64,000 bases of DNA from Elephas maximus indicus. Taxonomy: Eukaryota > Chordata > Mammalia > Proboscidea > Elephantidae. The notes beneath the pieces were generated by a model. The model made no database searches, was not told the DNA's origin, and was given only the letters and a program-made list of their open reading frames with translations. The position numbers were made by a program, and so were the translations under genes. Shown in pieces: positions 35,217-46,900 of this stretch (positions within the stretch are counted from its first letter, which is position 1; the number at the start of each line of letters is the position of its first letter). The stretch covers positions 206,795,293-206,859,292 of the forward strand of contig NC_064819.1 of the NCBI RefSeq assembly GCF_024166365.1, written 5' to 3'.

Positions 35217-35794
35217 AAAACCAAAAACACAAGATAAAGATTAGTCCAAAGGACTAATGGACCACAATTACCACAGCCTCCACCAGACTGAGTCCAGCAC
35301 AACTAGATGGAGCCAGGCTACCACCATCGACTGCTGTGACGGGGATCACAGTAGAGGGTCCCGAAGACAGCTGGAGAAAAATGTAGAACAAAATTCTAGC
35401 TCACAAGAAAACAAGACTTACTCGTCTGGCAGAGACTGGAGAAACCCTGAGAGTATGGCCCCTAGACACCCTTTTAACTCAGTACTGAAGTCGCTTCTTA
35501 AGTTCACATTTCAGCCAAAGATTAGACAGACCCATAAAACAAAACAAGACTAAAGGGGCACACCAGCCCAGGGTCAAGGACAAGAAGGCAGGACAGGACA
35601 GGACAGGACAGGAAAGCTGGTAATGAGGAACCCAAGGCTGAGAAGGGGAGAGTGTTGACATGTCGTGGGGCTGACAACCAATGTCACAGAACAATATGTG
35701 TATTAATTGTTTAATGAGAAACTAATTTGGTCTTTAAACCTTCATCTAAAGCATGGTAATAAATAAATAAGACATTTTTTGCAGCAGGAAAAAA
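35217..35794 (+). mobile_element. 5'-truncated L1 insertion (3' UTR)
   Basis: About 578 bp flanked by the exact 15-bp duplication AAAAGACTTTGCCTA at 35202-35216 and 35795-35809. Content matches my recollection of the elephant L1 3' end (GACTAATGGACCACAATTAC, then AACAATATGTGTATTAATTG). Contains a (GGACA)5 stretch at 35590-35615. Two A-rich ends occur, one near 35760 and the terminal one. Confidence 0.82.
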
Positions 35795-35809
35795 AAAAGA
35801 CTTTGCCTA

Positions 35810-37020
35810 GACTTTATTCCTAATGAGATTTTAGCTCATTAGGTTTATTTACTTATTTATTGACCATATAAACATTAGAAATTTATTTATAAATTTCTGA
35901 ATTTTTACTTGAAAATACAGATACTATAGACATTGTCAAGATTAGCCTTCAAACCAATTTAGATATGCAACTTACCAATTAGTAGTGTTTGCAAATAAAT
36001 GTGTGGCTTGAGAGAACTTTCTAGTGAGTAAGTGCTCTTGAATCATACAGGGCAAATAGGTACTATTGAGTGCTGCTGCCATTTGTCCTTGAAAGGAGGT
36101 GGCTACCTACCACCTGCCCAACTGCCCCATCAGATCTCCTTGCCTCCATGCTCTTTGTCCTTAAAGGACGAAACTTGCCCTTCAGTAGACTTAATGACGT
36201 TAAAAGAAAAACACCTAAGGTGACATTTTTAATAGGTATTTTTTACTAAGGAACTAAAGGGAAACCTTTATGTACAAGTGTATATTTGCAAGTCTATATG
36301 TACAAAGACCCAAAGGAAGTTCTAGAGGGTCTGATTAAAAAGAGCTTAAGCTCTAGAATTAGACAGATACAGCTTCAAGACTTTGGCAGATCACTTAACC
36401 TCTCAGAGGCCTGCCTATGAAATAGAAATAATCATGACCACCTTGTGGGCAAGTGTGAAGATTAAGGCAGTAATACATCTGAAGTACAACGTCAGGCAGG
36501 CTGAAGCCTTGACTTGCTGAGAGGTGAACCTAAGGAGTGAATCTTCAGCCCACCCATTCTCACTGTCGGTTATCTGGACTAGACTGACATGTTTTGTTAC
36601 CATTTACCTGCTCCTTGCGAGCAGGCAGGCCTTTAGCCAGACTCCTCAAATGACAGATGAGAGGGGAACCAGGAGGGCATCTAATCCCTGTGAGAATGGC
36701 AAAGATGGTCTCTCACTGAAGGAGAGCCTTATTCTGAGCAGCTGCAGTAGCCACAGCTCACTGTCTCTGGGGGAAAATGTTGGGATCTAAGGAGCTTAAC
36801 CCACATCTAGGAGATGTGTGATCTCCTGCATTATTTAACCACCTCGCCAAATTTCCTTATCGTCTGCCACAAAAGAAACTTTACATTTTGTGTGTCCACT
36901 GGCATCTTTCCTTCAATCTCATCACTTTCGTGCGGATAATCACTCAATGTATAAATGCTCAGCACATCTAAAAGCACAGTGAAAGCTACCTCTGTTATGT
37001 TGTTCCCTCCTTCAAGCTTT
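35810..37020 (+). other. Unique intergenic DNA with one MIR
   Basis: A MIR-type SINE (plus) at about 36345-36480: ATCACTTAACCTCTCAGAGG. Nothing else recognised. Confidence 0.5.
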
Positions 37021-37027
37021 GATGCAA

Positions 37028-37412
37028 CAAGGGGCATTGTGGTTCATTGGTAGAATTCTCAGCTTCCACGCCATAGAGCCTGGTTTGATTCCCAGCCAGT
37101 GAACCTTAAGTGCAGCCATTACTGGCCTGTCAGTGGAGGCTTGCATGTTGTTATGATGGTCTATGGGAGAAAAAACTGTTTCAGCTCCATAGGAGAAAAA
37201 ACAGTTTTGGTGGAGCTTCCAGACTAAGATGGGCTAGGAAGAAAGGCCTGGCAATTTACTTCTGAAAATCAGCCAGTAAAAACCCTATGGATAACAAAGG
37301 TCTGATCAGAGACCAATCATGAGGATGGAGTAGTACTGGGCAGCATTGTGTTTTGTCATGCATGGGGTCATCCTAAGTTTGGGGACAACTTGACAGCAAC
37401 CGACAACAACCA
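37028..37412 (+). repeat. SINE with tRNA-Gly-like head
   Basis: Begins GGGGCATTGTGGTTCATTGG, then TAGAATTCTCAGC and box B GGTTTGATTCCC. Tail GACAGCAACCGACAACAACC. Contains a 25-bp near-repeat of GGAGAAAAAAC at 37166-37203. Confidence 0.8.
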
Positions 37413-37414
37413 CC

Positions 37415-38800
37415 ACAAAGATGAAAGAGGCCCAAGTGCTTATAGGGCACCCTGGTCACTTATGGTTGCTGTCACTTACTTCAACTGTGTCATGAGAACG
37501 TTCTTTTTAAAATTCCTTTTTGTCGTTATGGATATATCACTTCCACATTCCTAGTTTTAGTCCCTCTCTCCTTTGAAGAAAATCCAGGGTAGAAGTTCTG
37601 GACTTGACCACGAGCCTGGGAGAAAAATACCTAGAAAGTGACTTCCAGTTGGAGGAAGAAAGTTATTCCAGAGTAGCTTTCTGCTATGGTATCAGAACAG
37701 CCCAAGTCAAGGCAATATCTGTTCACTCTCCACCTTCCCATCTCTGGTGAAGAACAGCTCACTTTCCCAAACTTACCCATGGAGGGAGATAAGGCAGTAG
37801 GTTGGATGAAATCACAAGAAGAACCTCCCCTTCTGTCCTCTTCATCCATCCCTCCCATACTCTCAGTGGTTCCAGTTTTGGTTTGTCATTTTCTTCAACA
37901 AATATTTAATATCTCTATGTACCAGGTTCTCTTCTAGATGATAAAGGCATAGCTGTGGGGGTAGTGGGGGAAGAGAGGGTCAAAACTGCCTTTATATTCT
38001 ACTAAAGGGAAGGGAAAGACAAAGAAATCAACTCTATAGAATGTCAAGTGGTCTAAGTGCTGTGGAGGAAAATGAGGAGTATAGAGAATTGCAAGGTGGT
38101 GGTTGCAATTTTAAATGGAATGATGAGAAAGACGCACCGACAAGGCAACCGTTCAGCAAAGATCTGATGGAAATGAGGGAGTAAGCCATATGGATATCTT
38201 TCTGGGAAGCAGCTACAGCAAAGGCCCAGGGGCTGGAGCATGCCTACTGTATTTGAGGGTGAACAAAGACGTCAGTGTGCTGGAGCAGAGTGAGCGAAGG
38301 CTAGAATTAGGAAATGAGGTCTGAGAGAATGAGAAAAGGAGACAGATCATACAGGGCCTTGGAGGCCATTGTAGGGACTTCGATTTTTATCCTTGTGAGA
38401 AGGGAAGTCAGCGGTGGGTATACAGCAGAAGAGAAACACAATCTGATTTATGTTCGGAGGGTCCCCCTGGCTACCCTGTTGAGACTAGACTACAGGGAGG
38501 CTAGGGCAGAAGCAGGGGTATCAAGTAGGAGGCTGTCAAGGTTAACTATCCAAATAAGAAATGATGTCGGCCTGGAATAAAGTAGTTGTGAGAAGCATCC
38601 TATTTTGGAGGTAGTTCCAGTAGAATTTTTGGATAGATTGAATACAGGATGTGAGAGAAAAGGAGGAGACAAAGACGGCGCAAGGTTTTTGGCCTGAACA
38701 TGACCATAAGAGTGGTAAAAAAAAAACCCCAGAATATCATAGGGTAAGATCAGTGACTGCCTGGAGTCATTGTTTGCTCCTTTCCTACCGGAACTTAGTG
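37415..38800 (+). other. Unique intergenic DNA
   Basis: Contains a moderately conserved-looking stretch near 37980-38640 with wording like old DNA/LTR sequence (GGGAAGTCAGCGGTGGGTAT), but I cannot name it. No gene supported. Confidence 0.35.
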
Positions 38801-38806
38801 TGGCCT

Positions 38807-39013
38807 GTTGTTTTTAGGTGCCCTCAAGCAGATTCCAACTCATAGTAACCCTATATGATAGAGTAGAACTGCCCCACAGGATTTCCCAGGCTGTAGATCT
38901 TTACTGGAGGAGATCAACAGGTCTTTTCTCCTATGAAGCAGCTAGTGGGTTCAAACCGCCAATCTTTCAGTTAGCAACTGAGTGCTTAACTACTGTGCCA
39001 CCAGGGCTCCTTC
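38807..39013 (-). repeat. AfroSINE-type SINE
   Basis: Duplication GTGTGGCCT at 38798-38806 and 39014-39022 fixes the ends. Confidence 0.92.
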
Positions 39014-39024
39014 GTGTGGCCTAA

Positions 39025-40799
39025 GAAGTCTAATTAGGATTTCATTTGACAAACTTAAAAAAAAAAATTGTAGCTTTTTTCTAAAAACCCAAATAACAAA
39101 CACTTTCAAGTAAGTGAAAAAATGAAAAGATTTATTGAAATAGTATGACAATATATTCTTAACACAATGAAGAACATAACAAGCTTCATTTTTCACAAAG
39201 TATGTTATAGTGATTTGCCTAAGCATTGAAGATAAAAACAAAGCAAAACAAATAAAATAAAAATGAACCTTGATGTACCTAATAACTTTCATGGAGTAAC
39301 CACAACTTTTTTTCATCAGCCTTTATGACTACATACTGAATTTCATAAATGTATATGCTCCTGGCTATACACCTACCTCACTCCAGCCACCCCATTGCTC
39401 TTAATTCACTCCCCGCCCCCGCCAAAAAAAAAAAAAAGGAAAAAAACCAAGACAAAAGGCAAAAATGGTAGCAAGGGGGGAGGGAAAAAAAAGACCTGTA
39501 GTTTGAAGATATATGTAAAAGTGACTTTTTTCAATCTTTAGGTCTATGCTGAAATTTATTTTCTCTGACAATATGGGAGAGCAATGAAATGAATTCTGTT
39601 GACTACATAGAGTCTTAGCATCACTGGGTCATTATTCAGGAAAGGCAGGGTAGTTGCCGGGGAGTGGTTCAGAGGGCTTTAATCAGCCCTATAATCTCCA
39701 TCAGCATCTGCCCAAACCAGTCCCTCTCTCAAATAAACCTCCCATTTGGCTGTGTGCCTTTAGCTTGAAGCCAAGTTCTCTGCCTGGTCCGCACCCCTCC
39801 CTCATGTCACCAATCAGACTGTCATTAGGCTCCTTGTTTATAGGTATTATGAAGTTGCCACCGGCAAGAGGCCATTTGCCAGAAGGGCAGAGTAGGGGCG
39901 TGACATAGATTTGGAGTTAAGGTTTCTTTTCTTCTTCTTTGCTGAAAAATGTTATAACTGATTTTGAAAATAAGGATAAATTCTTCTAAGGCAATATTAA
40001 AAACAAAACAAAACAAAAACAAAAACCAGAAAAAAAACCCAACAATATGAGTATGTGTTAAATGAATGGAAATTATATTGAGTGGGCTACTTTCTGTATT
40101 TCTGATATTGTTGTTAGTCCCAATCCAGATATTAATCCAGAGATTATGAGAATTTTATCTCAAATACTACTCTTATTTCATAAGAATTAAATGCAAGAAT
40201 AGAATTAAAAACAAGATTTTTGTTCATTAGTAGAAGTATTTTATAATAGAAAACAAATATAAGTAAAAGCATATTCATAAAAATAGAAATGTATGGAAAA
40301 TATTCATTCAATAAACTATTTAAATGGGTATATCTATGTCAAATTAGCTGGTTCAATAAAGAGTAGAAAAAGATTGCTTCTGGGTAGTTTCAATATGCAA
40401 TGCTATTTTTTATATATATATATTTGTTTTTCATTAATTCAACAACATTTTATTAAATGCCTACTATTCCTTGTTCTTACATTTTTATTTTACTGTTTTA
40501 GAAGAAAGATTATTGTTAGGGATTCAGGAATAAAGTTTTGTATGTTAGAGAGTTCTGTGTATTTATTCTCTAACTCTTCTTTAAATTCTAATGCTTTTGG
40601 GGGGGGTTTGTTTAAATAGAATTTACAAATGAAAGATAAAGGAAGAAAGGATGGATAAACAAAGAAGTCCCCTACATGTAACAGTAAACAATGTTTTATC
40701 AAAAAACAAAAACAACTTCAAATAAGACCCTTCAGAAAAAAAGCCCTCCAGTTCTCAGACAGCTCTCGGTTGACACGTTGGGGAGCACTTAATACCACT
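39025..40799 (-). other. AT-rich DNA downstream of IL22RA2, probably including its 3' UTR
   Basis: No repeat recognised in most of it. A-rich and G-rich simple stretches at 39415-39500. The part nearest 40799 is inferred to be 3' UTR because it follows the stop directly; its end is unknown. Confidence 0.4.
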
Positions 40800-40949
40800 T
40801 CACAGAATTTCCACGCATATTTCTTGACTTCTCGGACTTCCTCTGTCTAACATGGGCTGATATATTTCAGCTATTATGCAGTACCCAGAGCGAGGTTTTA
40901 GGGCTTCAATTTCAACAACTCTGTGAGCTCCTTCATATATCTTTTGCTC
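40800..40949 (-). CDS. IL22RA2: IL22RA2 last coding exon and stop
   Basis: This exon starts after TATACAG at 40950 and codes for 49 residues, [19 protein letters not shown]... to ...ICVEIL, then TGA at 40802-40800. It holds the last beta strands and the C-terminal cysteine pair (GYC and EIC). No transmembrane segment follows, consistent with a secreted decoy receptor. The 3' UTR continues to lower coordinates; AATAAA on this strand occurs at 40567-40562 and near 40453-40448, but which site is used is unknown. Confidence 0.95.
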   Translation of the reverse strand, partial: EQKIYEGAHRVVEIEALKPRSGYCIIAEIYQPMLDRGSPRSQEICVEIL

Positions 40950-43900
40950 CTGTATACAAGGAATAAAAATCAGATGATAAATGTTTTCAATAAGTCATTG
41001 GTTTGCTCTATTTTTGATAAAATTAACAAGTTGTACATGGATATTCTAGTAGTTGTACATGGGTATTCATCATTCTAGGTGTAGTGTTTTTTTTTTTACC
41101 TCTCAGACATACCTCCTTGTTCCTGAGCCCTAGGCCATAGTCTGGTAAGGTGACAGGTCAAGGGGCTATGTAGGCACGTGTTAGGGACTGAATAGTGTCC
41201 CCTCCAAATATGTGTTGCAAATCTTAACCCCTGTATTTGAGGATGCAATCCCATTTGGAAATAGAATTTCCTTGCTATGTTAATGAAGCCATAGCAGTAT
41301 AGGGCATGTCTTAAACCAATCTCTTGTGAGTTTTAAAAAGAGCAGTTTAAGCATAGAAGCAAGGAAGCATAAATGGAGAAAAACTGATGCCGCCTGGAGA
41401 TCACCAAGGAACCAAGGAAGAGAAGCTAAAAGAAACAAGGACCTTTCCCCAGAGCAGACAGAGAGAAAAAATTTCCCTAGAGCCGGTGCCCTGAATTCAG
41501 ACTTCCAGCCTCCTAAAGTGTTAGAAAATAAATTTCTATTCATTTAAGCTGCCCACCTGTGGTATTTCTGTTACAGCAGCACTAGATAACTAAGACAACA
41601 CTATTTCCCCTTCTCCCTGATCGCTGTTGATTGACCCAGTGGCCTATCAGTGTGTTTTTCAAGAATTTGAACTGTGCAGAGAGCAGAACAGAGTAGAATC
41701 ATGGAGATAACCGTGGAGGTGCAGCATGTGGCCACAGAGAGAAAGTCAGAGAGACAGAGAGGGACCCTTGGATACTTCTTCATTCCCCTTTCCAGTCACT
41801 ACAAAGCCTGGCTTCATTTCCTGCTTCTCCTTATAAAACCCCTCTCCTCCTCTCCTCTTTTTATTTGAACTCATTTGAATGGATTTCTGTTCCTTAAAAC
41901 CACAGGAACCCTTTCTTACTTGGGCACCAAAAAGGGAACATTCAATTAACCATCATGCCAAGATAAAGGCACTACAATATCAGAGTGAAAATGGCACAAT
42001 ATAATGCTGTGACCCAAAAGTTACTTTAAAATAAGATTCATGAAGTCCATGAAAATGAATATTTGTGGTAGTCTTATGGAATTAAATGTTATTAATACCA
42101 ATCTTTGTATATCCAGGCAAGATCACTCACAGAAAGCATGCATACACATATATGCCAAGGAAAAAATCAAACTATTTGCCATAGAGTTGATTCTAACTCA
42201 TGGCAATCCCATGTGAGTCAGAATAGAACTGTGCTCTTTAGGGTTTTCAAGGCTGTGACCTTTCAGGAGCAGAACACCAGACCTTTTTTCTGAGGTGCCC
42301 CTGGGTAGGTTCAAACTGCCAATCTTTAGGTTAGAAGTTTAGCACTTAGCTGACTTCACCACCTAGGGACTCCTACACACATACATAAAAACCCAAACCA
42401 AACCCATTGGTATGGAATCAATTCTGACTCATAGCAACCCTATAGGACAGAGTAGAACTGTCCCATAGGGTTTCCAAGGAGTGGCTGGTGGATTCCAACT
42501 GCTGACCTTTTGATTAGCAACCTGGCTCTCAACCACACATACGTAGACAAACAAATTCTGATGGCGATGCCTCACACTGATAAATGTTCAATAAATGAGA
42601 ATGAAAGAAGGGTTTGAAAAAAAAGATTTAAAAAAGAACAGATAAAGTAGCAATCAAGAGAAATACTGTATGGCCAAAATGTTAGTTAAATAAACAAAAG
42701 GAAAGAAAAAATCAAACTTATCTGTGCATCTGAACTCACCTTTTCTAGTGAATTGTTAATTATAAACACTCGATATACTAATTCATAGTAATTTTCCATA
42801 GATGTATTTTTCCCTTTTTGGTCTCTGTATGGTAAATTCGGAGCACGAAGACTCACCAACAAAGATCTATCAACTTGTGTTATATTCAAGACCGGAGGAT
42901 CTATTTTAGCTGGAGAAAGAATAGGAAATTTTGACAAATTTAAAATGTGTAATTATTTCACATGGCTACATTATGCACAACGACAAGTCATTATTAAATT
43001 CAGATACTTGGCAAAAATCATTATGCAGAGATATCTCTGACAACTAACAACACGAATGGACAGATATCTGAGAAGTTTCTTTGAAGATAATTTTATATTC
43101 ACCAGGATTGATACTTTTTTTTCCTTGGAGGAAGTCAAAATTCTTTAACATGAAATTCTCATCCCTGGCCTACCTTTCCAGTCCTACTTCTATTCATACC
43201 CCCTCCCACCCACTTTTCTTCACTATGTTGTTATTAGCTGTCCTTGAGTCAATTTGTGGGAACTCCATGCACAGTAGGTGAAATGCTGTTGGGTCCTAGG
43301 TCATCCCATGATTGATTGGGGATATGATCATTGGCTGATTTTTTGGAAGTAGATCTCCAGGCCTTTCTTCCTGTTTGCCTGTCTTAGTCATCTAGTGCTA
43401 CTATAACAGAAATACTACAGTTGGATGGCTTTAACAAAGAGTTTATTCTCTCAAAGTTGAGTACACTACAAGTCCAAATTCAAGGCATTGGCTCCAGAGG
43501 AAGGCTTTCTCTCCCTGTCAGCTCTGAAGGAAGGTCCTTATGATCCAACCTTCCTACTTTGGTCTGGGAGCATCTCAGCACAGGAACCTCAGGTCCAAAG
43601 GATGCACTCTGCTCCTGGTGCTGCTTCCTTGGTGGTATGAGGTCCCCATTCTCTGCTAGCTTCCGTTTCCTTTTATCTCTTGAGAGATAAAACGTGGTGC
43701 AGGCCACACCCCAGGGAAACTCCCTTTACATTGGATCAGGGATGTGACCTGGTAAGGGTGTTACAATCTCACCCTAATCCTCTGTAACATAAAATTACAA
43801 TCACAAAATGGAGGACAACCACAGAATACTGGGAATCATGCCCTAACCAAGTTAAAATACACTTTTTTGGGGGGACATAATTCAGTCCTGACACTGCCTT

Positions 43901-46900
43901 CATCTGGAAGCTCATCAGATGGGGGTGGCGGTAATGGTTTTATTGGCAGAAGCAATTTATCTGATGAGACAAACCCAGCTGTTTCTGAAGAGCCTTTGTC
44001 TGAGATATCTTCTAGGGCAGTGTCTGTTCATCCCCTGGGGAGGCAGCTGAGTCACTGCTGGGGCATCACTTGAGGCAGATGCCTTACAAGACAATGCTGA
44101 ATGTTTTCAAAGCACATCCCCAACACCCATTATGGCTTCTAGACCTATAGTTACACTTAAGTCCCCGTAAGCCCCAAACGGTGAAGTACAAAGTGTGACC
44201 CAGAAGGAGGTATGGTACACTCCAAAAGAACTGCTTGACTTTTCTAATACGTACAAACAGAAATCTGGGAAATATGTGTGGGATGGTGTGGGATAATCAT
44301 GCAAGGAACATAAAGATGGGTCAGTCTGAGTTTATTGATATGGGTCCACTAAGCACAAATCCTTCATTCAACATTTCAGCTCAAAAAGTTAGGAAAGGGT
44401 CTAATAGTTTATTTAGTTGGGTTGCTGAAGCGTGGACCAAGCGGTGGTGTACACTAAATCAAGTTGAAGTACTAGAACTCCCTTGGTATACTGTAGAAGA
44501 AAGTATCCAAAGGCTAGGGAAATTGGCATGCTAGAGTGGATTTATCAGGTTAGACTCACAGACCCACACATGGAGTGCCTAGAGAAACACATCTATTACC
44601 ACGATGGTGAGAAATCAATTTGTGAAGGAAGCCCCAGCATCCTTGATGGCTGCTGTGATTGCTATTTTATGCAAGTCAGATTGCATAAAATCTGGGAATT
44701 ATTTTGGGAATTACTGTCGATTAAGAAACCTAACTACAACGGACCCCATAGTGGTGGGGGCCAAGTGGTAGCACTCATCAACAAAGACAAGGTGGGAGTG
44801 GTTACGGTAATGGACAGTGGAGTCAAAGAAGTAATCAAAATAGTCTGACTCTTACGGCACTTATGGTCTTGACTATTTAGTCATGGTGTTCCCAGGAGTG
44901 AAATAAGAAATCTACTAAATATTTACGTGATCTGTAGAAGCAGGAGGATTCTAGGTCAAATGAACAGTAGTCTAACTCTAATCACCAGAATAGAGAGTCA
45001 GGGCCCCTCAATCAATTCCAGACTTGAGTGAGTTTACAGGTCCACAACCCCTTGAATGAAAGGGAGGCCAGCTAACTTTGAGGAAGGATCCCACCACACT
45101 GTCAAAAATTTATACCGTTAATCTTTCTCCCAGCCTTCCCCAAAGGGATTTACAGCCTTTTACAAGAGTGACTGTTCATTGGGGAAAAATAAATTATCAT
45201 ACTTTTCAAGGATTACTGGATACTGGCTTTGAACTGACACTAATTCTAGGAGACCCAGGGTCATTGTGGTCCACCTGTCAGAGTGGGGCATATGGAGGTC
45301 AGGTTATTAATGGAGTCTTAACTCACAACCAGCTCACAGTAGGCCCAGTAGGTCCTCAAATTCATTCTGTGGTGATTTCCCCAGTTCTAGAATGCGTAAT
45401 TGGAATAGATACACTCAGCAACTAGCAGAACACCTACATTGGATCTCTGACAAGTGGAGTAAGGGCTATTAAAAACAAGTAGGAAAAGCCAAGTGGAAGC
45501 CATTAGAACTGCCCCTATCTAGGAAAATAGTAGACCAAAATCAATACTGCATTCCTGGAGGGATTGTAGAGGTTACTGCCATCATGAAGGACTTGAAGAA
45601 ATCAGGGGTGGTGATTCCCACTACATCTCCATTCAACTCAACTGTCTAGCCTATGGAAAAAACAGATGGATCTTGGATAATGACAGTAGATTATCAAAAA
45701 CTTTACCAGGTGGTGACTCCAACTGCAGCTGCTGTTCCAGATGTGGTTTCATTGCTTGAACAAATTAATACATCTCCTGATACCTGGTATGCAGCTATTG
45801 ACCTGGCTAATGCCTTTTTCTCCATATGTTTCTAAGAAACTACCATAAGCAGTTTGCCTTCAGCTGGGAAGGCCAGCAATACGCCTTCAGTGCCCTGTCT
45901 CAGAGCTACATCAACTCTCCAGCCCTGTATCATAATTTAATATACAGGGAACTTGATGACCTTTACCTTCCACAAGATGTCACATTGGTCTGTTACACTG
46001 ATGACTTTATGCTGATTGGCCCTAGTAAGGAAGAATTCTGAATGACTCTGGACTTATTTTAAAATATTTGTGTGCTAGAAGATGGGAAATTAATTTAACA
46101 AAAATTCAGGTCCCTTCCCCCTCAGTGAAATTTCCAGGAGTTCACTGATGTGGTACATGTCAAGATATTCCTTCTAAAGTAAAGGATAAGTAATTGCATC
46201 TGTCCCCTCCCACAACTAAAAAGGAGGCACGACACCTAGTGGGCCTCTTTGGATTTTGGAGGCAACATACCCCTTATTCGGATGTGCTACTGCAGTGTAT
46301 TTATCAAGTAACTTGAAAAGCTGCTGGTTTTGAGTGGGGCCCAGAACAGAAGAAGGTTCTACAACAGGTTCAGGCTGCCGTGCAAGCCGCTCTGCCACTT
46401 GGGCCATATGATCCAGCTGATCCAATGGTGCTTGAAGCACCTGTGGCAGATATAGATGCTCTTTGGAGTCTTTGGCAGGCCCTTATTGGTGAATCACAGC
46501 ACAGACCTTTAGGGTTTTGGAGCAAAGCGCTGCCATTCTCTGCACATAACTACCCTCCTTTTGAGAAACAACTTTCAGTATGTTACTGGGCCTTAGTAGA
46601 GACTGAATGCTTAACCATGGGCTACCAAGTCACCATGTGACCTGAGCTGCTCATCATGAACTGGGTGTTGTCTAATCCACAGAGCCATAAAGTCTGATAT
46701 GTGTAGCAGCACCCCATCATTAAATGAAAGTGGCATATTCAAGATCGGGCCCAACTATGACAAGAAGGTACAAGTAAGTTGCCTAGAGAAGTGGCCCAAA
46801 TAAATGCCTATGGTCTCCACTCCTGTCACATTACTTTCCATCTCCCAGTCTGCACTTATGGCCCTATGTGGAGTTCCTTATGATCAGTTGACTCAAGAAG

